Part shown: piece after piece, positions 36,006 through 42,323 of the stretch | Numbering within the stretch: position 1 is the stretch's first letter | How the letters are laid out: each line of letters starts with the position of its first letter | Assembly (NCBI GenBank): GCA_030867875.1 | Contig: JAOWCC010000577.1 | Location: 85,789,740-85,853,739, forward strand | Source: Actinernus sp. WN-2022 | Lineage: Eukaryota > Cnidaria > Anthozoa > Actiniaria > Actinernidae | Length of the DNA: 64,000 bases | Reading direction: 5' to 3' | Translations under genes and position numbers: made by a program | Notes under the pieces: model-generated | What the model was told of the DNA's origin: nothing | The model's database searches: none | What the model saw: only the letters and a program-made list of their open reading frames with translations

Positions 36006-36425
36006 ATGATTGATACAAGAACTTGCGATTGGTTGATGCGAGGAAAGACCACGAAATGTATAAGTAAGTGTTCAAAGACGTCAGAGTATTGCTCTCAACA
36101 TAACTTCCAGATAGGAAAAGGATGTGCCATATTCGTTCCATGTTTGACGTGTGGTCGAGGCTGTCGTACTATTCACGAACTTTGTGCAAAATGTGGTGCA
36201 CCTCAACGCCGTACCATTCGCAATAAGAAGAACCTTGATAAGAAACGAGCTAACGAGTCGGCGAATATCACGTGTTCAAATGTAGTAGAATCGGAGAAAG
36301 ATCTAAATGTAGTGGAATCGGAAAAAGATCAAAATGTGGTGGACATTAACGATCTCGATAATGCATTGGAAGACCTCTCCATCGGTGAGAAAGATCTAAA
36401 TGTGGTAGAATCGGAGGATAAGTAG
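36006..36425 (+). CDS. Small Cys-rich zinc-binding protein with acidic repeat tail
   Basis: 139 residues. The N-terminal half has a regular Cys/His pattern (C7, C18, C22, C29, H32, C40, C46, C49, C53, C60, C63), as two treble-clef or ribbon-like zinc sites would give, followed by a basic stretch (RRTIRNKKNLDKKR, ~68-81). The tail is acidic and built of a short repeat, NVVESEKD, seen three times with a fourth variant. TATA-rich DNA (TATATATAGGTATATAA) lies just upstream of the ATG. I do not recognise the family; a nucleic-acid-binding or regulatory role is inferred. The next gene is the TFIIB-like factor, separated by an A/T hairpin. Confidence 0.75.
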   Translation: MIDTRTCDWLMRGKTTKCISKCSKTSEYCSQHNFQIGKGCAIFVPCLTCGRGCRTIHELCAKCGAPQRRTIRNKKNLDKKRANESANITCSNVVESEKDLNVVESEKDQNVVDINDLDNALEDLSIGEKDLNVVESEDK

Positions 36426-36438
36426 AAATCACGATACG

Positions 36439-36506
36439 AAAAAAAAAAAAAAAGAAAGAATGAAGAGAAATTGTTATGCGACCTCTCTTCATTTTTTTCT
36501 TTTTTA
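36439..36506 (+). terminator. A-run / hairpin / T-run between Cys-rich and TFIIB-like genes
   Basis: About 15 A, then AAAGAAAGAATGAAGAGA, a short loop and the near-complementary TCTCTTCATTTTTTTC with a T-run. It is a strong inverted repeat placed 14 nt after a stop codon. A related motif, AAAGAAAGGAATGA, follows the structural gene block at ~41205. A 3'-end-forming role is inferred. Confidence 0.5.
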
Positions 36507-36563
36507 AAAAAAACGAACGAACGAACAATTAGACAATTGACAGGCATATGGTATACAACTAGT

Positions 36564-37577
36564 ATGGGTGATCTTATCAGATTACTTGGTCCAGAAATTT
36601 GTGCAAGCCTACATATCAAACCATTGTCGCATATCAAACCATTGTCGCATATTAACACTGGTGAAACATGTTCCGAATGTCTATGCCCGATGGAAATGCA
36701 AGGAACGGAATTCGTATGTCCCACCTGTGGTCTTGTTTCCGAGACTGAATCATGTGAAGAAACAACTATCGATCTTACTACTAGGTTATGCATAGTAGGG
36801 CCGGATAGCTTCCGGTATCAACATGATCTAGACCGCGCAAAACCAAAGCAAAGCGATAACACAGACCTGCGACGACAAATGCTCCTACGAGAACTACAAG
36901 TGTACAACACTATTTACGAACAAAGTTATGACCTATCGTTCCCTATGAACACGTTAGGAATCGTAGCCGACGCATTTATCCAAGTAAATAAAGTTTGTCT
37001 CAAGCGTAGTGATGCTAAGAGAAATATTTTAGCTGCTCTACTCTACCATGCATGCATACAATGTGGGTTCGTACGAACTAAAGGTGAGGTTGCCCGCTTC
37101 ATGCAACTAAGCAACGAAAGAATCCATAGCGGAGAGGTCTTTATACGTTCTCTGTATGACGACGATAAGATCGATGTAGACTTGGATGCCGAGTGCATAG
37201 TTCCTCACATTGCAACGACTTTCCTTAAACTCGATCCTCAAGGAGTACTTATAGACGCTCAACAAATAGTCCACGAGGTTGTTACTATGGCAATAGAAAA
37301 CAATGTAGGCAGATCGGTAATTAAGACGAAAGTCGTTGGAGCAAGTTACGAGGTGCTACGTCGCTTAGGATCGTCTATGTCTCTTAAGGATGTCGTTAAA
37401 CGATGTGACATATTTGTAAATGCGGTCAAGCGTTTTGTCAAGGAGTTGTCTTCTTACCATTCCCACTTCGAACCAATCTACGCTAGGCATGGGCTAACTA
37501 GCAGTAGGACTTGGCAAAGTGAAAGTGAGAACCATGTTCGTTCCTTTCATAGGAAACATCGATTCTTACCCCACTAA
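36564..37577 (+). CDS. TFIIB/VLTF3-like transcription factor
   Basis: 337 residues from the ATG at 36564; an upstream in-frame extension to 36471 would translate the hairpin and is rejected. It has an N-terminal zinc ribbon (C36, C39 or C41, then C52 and C55, within CSECLCPMEM and FVCPTCGLVSE) and a helical cyclin-like core. One repeat is clear at ~148-196 (KRSDAKRNILAALLYHAC, then RTKGEVARFMQLS), the pattern of TFIIB and the viral late-factor VLTF3 group; a second helical repeat is likely at ~235-295. Such proteins recruit RNA polymerase to promoters, so the element may direct its own late transcription. Residues 18-29 contain a perfect HIKPLS duplication from an 18 nt repeat. The 3' end overlaps the minus-strand gene by 12 nt. 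Which of the two families is closer cannot be decided by eye. Confidence 0.82.
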   Translation: MGDLIRLLGPEICASLHIKPLSHIKPLSHINTGETCSECLCPMEMQGTEFVCPTCGLVSETESCEETTIDLTTRLCIVGPDSFRYQHDLDRAKPKQSDNTDLRRQMLLRELQVYNTIYEQSYDLSFPMNTLGIVADAFIQVNKVCLKRSDAKRNILAALLYHACIQCGFVRTKGEVARFMQLSNERIHSGEVFIRSLYDDDKIDVDLDAECIVPHIATTFLKLDPQGVLIDAQQIVHEVVTMAIENNVGRSVIKTKVVGASYEVLRRLGSSMSLKDVVKRCDIFVNAVKRFVKELSSYHSHFEPIYARHGLTSSRTWQSESENHVRSFHRKHRFLPH

Positions 37578-37907
37578 GCTGCCAAGTTTTTCTCGCATTT
37601 CCTTTTGCACTTCTTGTTTGAGTTCGGCTCGAACCCGATCCGTGCTTTTTTCACCTATGGAAGCCTTGCGACGAATTTCAGACCTCATGATCTCATACTT
37701 ATTCGCTTCGTTCAGGATGAGACCGTATTCGGAGTCGGATATGTTTTCATCGCGTAAGGCCTTCGATACTAGATCTCGAATAGTATTGATTTTCGCCTTT
37801 GCCAACATAGTTGTCCTTTCATGCTTAGAAACCTTCATTCCTAACTTCTTAGCTCCAATGGTAGTAGATGCTGAAATTAATCCACATAGCCCACCAATAA
37901 CTGCATG
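37566..37907 (-). pseudogene. Minus-strand element gene, N-terminally truncated, unknown function
   Basis: About 113 residues read convincingly from the hydrophobic Gly-rich segment AVIGGLCGLISASTTIG to a stop at 37566-37568. After the hydrophobic part comes a basic turn (KKLGMKVSKHER) and a long helical, charged region with SDSEYGLILNEANKY. Upstream the frame stays open, but it is only the antisense of the capsid gene, so the authentic N-terminus appears lost. The layout (membrane-inserting segment then charged helices) fits a virion-associated membrane protein, but this is inference. It converges with the TFIIB-like gene and diverges from the capsid fragment. Confidence 0.6.
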
Positions 37908-37923
37908 TGGTTCCAAGTATAGG

Positions 37924-38679
37924 ATTCCATTAGATGTTGACATTCTGACACAACATGGAGTTCTATATCCATATGCCTTAGAAAGTACAATTACATTCGA
38001 GTTGACTCTAGCGCCTGCCAACGAGGTCGTAATTGGATCGGATACGACGAAGATAGGTACGTACCAACTTACCAACATCCAACTAGAATACGAAGCAATC
38101 AGGGACGGAACGCTGGCTAGTAGTGCACTTCACAAGTACGAAATAGGTTCTGCACTCCTATACAACTACGCTGTTCACTTCAAGACAGTAGATATCGCTA
38201 AAACATCCGATACTTTGATATCTCAAAACGTTAATGTTCCACGACGATCCTTTGCTGGACTACTTCTACTATTCATAGATCCACCTACCATTGGCACGCG
38301 AGATAGTGAAGCATTCTCGAATCCCGATATTTCGAAGGTAGAAGTAGATGTCAACGGGATTCCCAACAGACTCTTTCCAAGCGGCATGCTTCCCCTAGAT
38401 TTCTGGGAGGCTGCAAGAGGCTGGTTTGGTACACCCAATACTTCCATGACTCCAAAGAAGTTCTTTGAAAATAGATTCGCTATCCTAATCGATTGTCGCA
38501 CAGCAAAAGATTCCACCGTTCATGGTGATGGCTTGGCACAAACCGGCAGTGGAAAGGACATCGACATTCGCATACATAGAACTGCGAAGGGAAGTGGAAA
38601 TGTGAAAATGCACATCTATGTCCTTGCGGATGCTCAGGTCACGATATTGAACAGATCTTTACATAGTATAGTATACTGA
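37924..38679 (+). pseudogene. Major capsid protein-like, C-terminal part only (probable double jelly-roll)
   Basis: About 250 residues are credible, from IPLDVDILTQHG to the terminal SLHSIVY. The text is rich in alternating hydrophobic strands and turns (TFELTLAPANEVVIG, RRSFAGLLLLFIDPP, FAILIDCRTAKD, VKMHIYVLADAQVTILN), as expected for jelly-roll capsid proteins, and it sits directly upstream of the packaging ATPase, the usual place for MCP. The open frame reaches back to 37519 but there only mirrors the TFIIB end and the minus-strand gene, and no ATG lies at the start of the credible part. An N-terminal portion of perhaps 200 residues therefore seems deleted. The stop overlaps the next ATG (TGATG). 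The MCP identity rests on position, strand pattern and remembered family resemblance. Confidence 0.65.
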
Positions 38680-39305
38680 TGGATTCTCTCGTAGAGCACG
38701 TACCGTTCAACGCACTCATAGTCGGTCCAACGAATTGTGGGAAGACTGCGTTTCTCATAGAACAACTTCGTGGATCATTTCGTGGTAAGTTCGATTACAT
38801 AGTACTGATTTGTCCTACGTATGCCCACAACAAAACTTATCGTGGATTTGCAAATCGAGATCCTCGTTTCTTCGTCATGTCACCACCGCAGGATGCCATC
38901 GATGCTACTTTGAGTATTTGCGCAACATTTTGGTCAGGTACCAATACTCTATTGATTCTCGATGATTGCGCCGCATCGAAGGACGTCAAGAAACGAACTG
39001 ACAAGCTAGTGGACTTAGCTTTTTCTGCACGACATATAGGGCTTTCCGTTTGGGTGCTGTCCCAACAACTAACGAGCATATGTAAACCCTTCCGTGAGAA
39101 CGTAGCTATCGTAGTAGCATTCCATACAGCATCGGCCGTAGATGGCAAAAGGATATTTGAGGATTATGGAGGCTCGCAAGAATGCAAAGAGTTACGAACG
39201 ATACTTGGATCCCATAAGTTCGCTCGCATGTGCTTCTGTCTACGCCATCCTTTCGAGGTAGTGTTAGAGCTCCCAGCACCTACAACATATTATCATGGCC
39301 GATAA
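38679..39305 (+). CDS. A32/FtsK-HerA-type genome packaging ATPase
   Basis: 208 residues. Walker A is GPTNCGKT at 16-23 and Walker B is LLILDD at ~91-96; a sensor-like LSQQLTSI occurs at ~127-134 and an arginine-bearing PFREN at ~137-141. Size and motif order match the packaging ATPases of Polintons, virophages and NCLDVs, which pump DNA into the capsid. The start codon overlaps the MCP stop, and the last codons overlap the next ORF (ATG at 39295). All key residues appear present. Confidence 0.88.
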   Translation: MDSLVEHVPFNALIVGPTNCGKTAFLIEQLRGSFRGKFDYIVLICPTYAHNKTYRGFANRDPRFFVMSPPQDAIDATLSICATFWSGTNTLLILDDCAASKDVKKRTDKLVDLAFSARHIGLSVWVLSQQLTSICKPFRENVAIVVAFHTASAVDGKRIFEDYGGSQECKELRTILGSHKFARMCFCLRHPFEVVLELPAPTTYYHGR

Positions 39306-39849
39306 AGAAATGCTCGAGTTACTTGGTGAGGACGTAACAGGCCCACCACCACCAAAAATAGAGAATGCGCATTCCTCTGTAACGGAAGATCGGGAAGCTC
39401 TCTCGATCCTAGCCGTAACTGGTACGACTAAGGAATACCTAGGGAAGAATCTCTCTCTAGGGGACATTTCTAAACTGTCAGACAAAGACGTAGAACGCTT
39501 ACATACTAGATACCAGTCCGTCTTAGCAAAACAAATAACGGGGTGTTTAGTAAATAGAGCACTTAGCCTAGTAGTTCGCGTAATCGCACACGTGCTACCT
39601 ATAGATTCTCACCAAGAACTATTGAAGGATCTACAAGAAGACCAATTAATCCGAAATGAGATATCTGCCATGGCTGGGTCATTGTCTTACAGAGCAGGCC
39701 CACTCGTAGCGACAACTAGCGCTATGTGTCACATCCTTGCACACTATACGCCAGGGAAAGAGGAGGATGACGAAGTCGACGAATATGAAGTGGATACCCC
39801 AGAAAGAACTGTAGTACTTGAGGCATATTCATCATTAAAGAATCTTTAG
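39295..39849 (+). CDS. Helical element protein of unknown function (184 aa)
   Basis: It starts inside the ATPase gene (11 nt overlap). A short Pro-rich stretch (GPPPPK, 16-21) is followed by a mostly helical body. Moderately hydrophobic segments at ~84-102 (CLVNRALSLVVRVIAHVL) and ~126-150 are followed by a very acidic segment EEDDEVDEYEVD at 156-167. No jelly-roll pattern or protease triad is visible. Its position between the ATPase and the small membrane proteins suggests a structural or assembly role; I do not recognise the family. Confidence 0.75.
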   Translation: MADKEMLELLGEDVTGPPPPKIENAHSSVTEDREALSILAVTGTTKEYLGKNLSLGDISKLSDKDVERLHTRYQSVLAKQITGCLVNRALSLVVRVIAHVLPIDSHQELLKDLQEDQLIRNEISAMAGSLSYRAGPLVATTSAMCHILAHYTPGKEEDDEVDEYEVDTPERTVVLEAYSSLKNL

Positions 39850-39898
39850 TGTCACACACCTGTTGAACCTCCACATATACCTACTATATCGAAGCAAG

Positions 39899-40255
39899 AT
39901 GGAAGGACAGACGGATCAGATAACTGCGAGTCCACCGACGACTGTACCAACTAAGAAAGGAAAAGATCCAAAGCGCGTTGCAGCAGGAAAATTAGCTTGG
40001 GAGAAGGTCACTGCCCGTGCAAAAGAAGCTCAAAGTATGGAGATAGAACGTGAAAATGAACCGTCCAAAGAAACTGACGTAGAGAAAGGTCGGTTCGAAA
40101 ACCTGACTATCCTCGCAGTCATTGGTACTGGCGCTACATTGGTTGGCACGTACTTTGCGTACAAGAAGTATGTAGATGGCAATAAGCGTGTTGCCACCGT
40201 TAGCACAACACAACCTGCAGCTCCGGCAAAGCCAACGGCACTAGACATGGAGTAA
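39899..40255 (+). CDS. Single-pass membrane-type element protein (118 aa)
   Basis: The ATG at 39899 is chosen because the frame upstream opens only with TTG. A Lys-rich, polar N-terminal half (to ~66) is followed by one transmembrane segment at ~69-88 (LTILAVIGTGATLVGTYFAY), a basic KKYVDGNKR and an Ala/Pro-rich tail. TATATC lies just upstream. Likely a virion membrane or entry-associated protein by analogy with other small DJR viruses, but this is inferred. Confidence 0.72.
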   Translation: MEGQTDQITASPPTTVPTKKGKDPKRVAAGKLAWEKVTARAKEAQSMEIERENEPSKETDVEKGRFENLTILAVIGTGATLVGTYFAYKKYVDGNKRVATVSTTQPAAPAKPTALDME

Positions 40256-40292
40256 CACTTAAAGACTCGAGACCATACTTATATATGTCGAG

Positions 40293-40502
40293 ATGGATAA
40301 GGAATTGATGAAGACGGCAACCGATGCATCTATAATTGTTGGACTCGCTTCTGGTATTGGGTGGATCGTAAAAAAGACTACCAAGGAATCTATGCTTAGC
40401 GATCCTTCTTCTTCCCTAGTGAATTACGCAAAGTGGACTGCTGTGATACTTGGTAGCTTATACGCAAAGCAATATCTTGAGAAACAAAAGATCATACCGT
40501 AA
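40293..40502 (+). CDS. Two-helix membrane-type miniprotein (69 aa)
   Basis: Hydrophobic segments at ~9-26 (ATDASIIVGLASGIGWIV) and ~42-59 (LVNYAKWTAVILGSLYA) flank a short KKTTKES loop and give a hairpin-like membrane protein with a basic C-terminus. TATATATG lies 12-20 nt upstream of the ATG. The stop codon TAA shares its last A with the next ATG (TAATG), so the two are tightly coupled. Confidence 0.7.
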   Translation: MDKELMKTATDASIIVGLASGIGWIVKKTTKESMLSDPSSSLVNYAKWTAVILGSLYAKQYLEKQKIIP

Positions 40503-40927
40503 TGGCAGCAGCAATTGGAATGGCCATTTTCGGCGCTATTTTGAATGCGACGGCATTTACTGGTGGTGGCATACTAGCTAGAATGCTTGGAAAGGGTGAT
40601 ACAGATACAGAACGAGAGAGACACGATAGGGCCAGCGAAAAACTAGAACGTGAAATGAAAGCGTATAGAAAAAAACGTCAAAGATTATACGACTATACAC
40701 AAAAGCAGGAAGGTCTTGAACGCGACGCACACAACGCTCAAAGAGATACCAATGAAGCCTCAGTGCAATCCGATAAGTTACGTAAGGCGCTAAAATGGCT
40801 CAAAGAGACGAAAAAACCCCACTTATCTGACTACTACCGACCCTCAAACAATCAGAAGACTGTTGAGTTGCTCTACGTTGGTGGTGGAATGCTAGGCGCT
40901 GGATACGCTACTAGTAAATGGCTATAG
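40502..40927 (+). CDS. Membrane-active/coiled-coil element protein (141 aa)
   Basis: An Ala/Gly-rich amphipathic N-terminus (MAAAIGMAIFGAILNATAF, 1-19) is followed by a long charged coiled coil (~36-100, Arg/Glu/Lys rich) and a second Gly-rich hydrophobic segment at the C-terminus (LLYVGGGMLGAGYATSKWL, 123-141). The overall plan recalls membrane-lytic or internal virion proteins, but no homology can be claimed by eye. The ATG overlaps the preceding stop. Confidence 0.75.
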   Translation: MAAAIGMAIFGAILNATAFTGGGILARMLGKGDTDTERERHDRASEKLEREMKAYRKKRQRLYDYTQKQEGLERDAHNAQRDTNEASVQSDKLRKALKWLKETKKPHLSDYYRPSNNQKTVELLYVGGGMLGAGYATSKWL

Positions 40928-40932
40928 AAACG

Positions 40933-41173
40933 TACTAGCTACTACTAAGCTACTACTAAGTTACTACTAGCTACTACTAAGCTACTACTAAGCTACTACT
41001 AAGTTACTACTAAGCTACCACTAAGCTACTACTAGCTACTACTAAGCTGCTGCTGGGCTACTACTAAGCTACTACTAAGCTACTACTAAGTTACTACTAA
41101 GCTACTACTAAGTTACTACTAAGCTACTACTAAGCTACTACTAAGTTACTACTAAGCTACTACTAAGTTACTA

Positions 41174-41175
<2 letters not shown>
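40933..41175 (+). repeat. 11 bp minisatellite (CTACTACTAAG-type), ~22 copies
   Basis: Units alternate GCTACTACTAA and GTTACTACTAA with a few variants (TAG, GCTGCTG). It starts right after the 141 aa gene and runs into an A-run. It lies entirely inside the element, in the gap between the structural genes and the integrase. Confidence 0.95.
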
Positions 41176-41207
<32 letters not shown>

Positions 41208-41252
41208 AAGGAATGAGGCCTGGTTCTTATTCTTTTTTTTTTTTTTTTTTTT
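41176..41252 (+). terminator. A-run / inverted repeat / T-run before integrase
   Basis: About 30 A, AAAGAAAGGAATGAGG, a short loop, then TTCTTATTC and ~20 T. It is similar in layout and motif to 36439-36506. Stem pairing is weaker in the middle. Possible 3'-end signal for the structural cluster. Confidence 0.45.
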
Positions 41253-41261
41253 CATCTGTTG

Positions 41262-42323
41262 ATGGTTAGAATGTATAGATGCATGATGGATTCTAAACTT
41301 GCGAATATCTTCTATGGTCCTATGGGCTATTGGAAAGGTCACTCTGCAATCGGTAAGCTATCGGTAGCAGCGAAAGCATCAGAAGACGTAGCTAGGAGTT
41401 GGTTGGAAAAGCAATCTATATGGCAAGTATATCTACCACCACCAAAACACATTCCACGACCACATTGGACTGTATCGAAACCAAATGAAGTCCACCAAGC
41501 TGATTTGATATTTCTACCACACGATCGACCTGGTCGTGGACGAAAGCTATACAAGTACGCATTGGTAGTAATCGATGTAGCTTCTCGATACAAAGAAGCC
41601 GAACCTTTAGCGTCTAAAGATAGTGGCGAAGTTGCTGCTGCATTCGAACGAATCTACAAACGTAGTCCACTCGAATGGCCAAAGACGTTGCAAGTAGATC
41701 CTGGTAGATAATTCATGGGACGTATGTCTGAAACTCTAGAACTACATGGTACGAAAGTTCAACGAGGTGAGGCTGGTAATCATAGAGCGCAAGGCTTCGT
41801 CGAACGAGCAAATAGAACATTAGCTGAGAGATTGTTTGGGTATCAATACGCACAAGAGATGGTACTCACTTCGGAAGGCTCGGATGCGCGTAGTAGAGAA
41901 TGGGTAGTTCGTTTACCAATGGTTATCAAAGCCATGAACAGTGAGGTGACTCGACTTACAGGAAAGGAGCCTTCGAATTCTGTAGTGAAGCAACAAGTAG
42001 ATCTAAAGACTCCTACATATTCGCGCACTGTTGGATTGAGAGAAGAGCGCCTACCATTCGACGTCTTAGTTCGATATCTTTACGCACCAGGAGAATTGGA
42101 AGGGGGTGAAAAACGTAGAGCTACTGACCCTGTGTGGAGTTTGCAGATATACACCATTTCGCGAAGTGTAGTATCTTCGGGACAGCCTGTGTTGTACTAC
42201 CTTGCGAAGCGAGAAGGGGAGAAGAATGCACCCAAACGTGGATTCGTTCGTGAAGAGCTACAAGTTGTTCCTAGGGATACGGAACTACCACCAAAAGGAA
42301 TTCTGTTTGTACCCAAGCGCTAG
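41262..42323 (+). pseudogene. int: rve/DDE integrase with in-frame stop
   Basis: It reads from the ATG at 41262 (the TTG before it is not needed). An N-terminal helical HTH-like part (~28-55) is followed by a retroviral-type core with catalytic residues D81 (VHQADLIFL), D146 (LQVDPG) and E181 (GFVERANRTL). A C-terminal SH3/chromo-like part has DPVWSLQIY and KRGFVREELQVVP. A TAA at 41709-41711 interrupts the core four codons after D146, and the same frame continues to 42323. Polinton integrases cut target DNA and join the TIRs; this copy should be inactive unless the stop is read through. The final TAG overlaps the stop of convergent PolB. Confidence 0.9.

Noticed and set aside
36471..36563. 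Upstream extension of the TFIIB-like ORF
   Set aside because: It would translate the T-rich hairpin arm; the ATG at 36564 begins a sensible protein after a short leader.
37519..37920. N-terminal part of the capsid ORF as drawn by the open frame
   Set aside because: It is antisense to the minus-strand gene and overlaps the TFIIB end; its composition is not protein-like for a capsid.
39863..39898. Longer N-terminus for the 118 aa membrane protein
   Set aside because: It opens with TTG, not ATG; the first ATG is at 39899.
41262..42323. Integrase as part of a retrovirus or LTR retrotransposon
   Set aside because: There are no LTRs, gag, protease or RT beside it; it lies convergent with protein-primed PolB inside TIRs, the Polinton arrangement.
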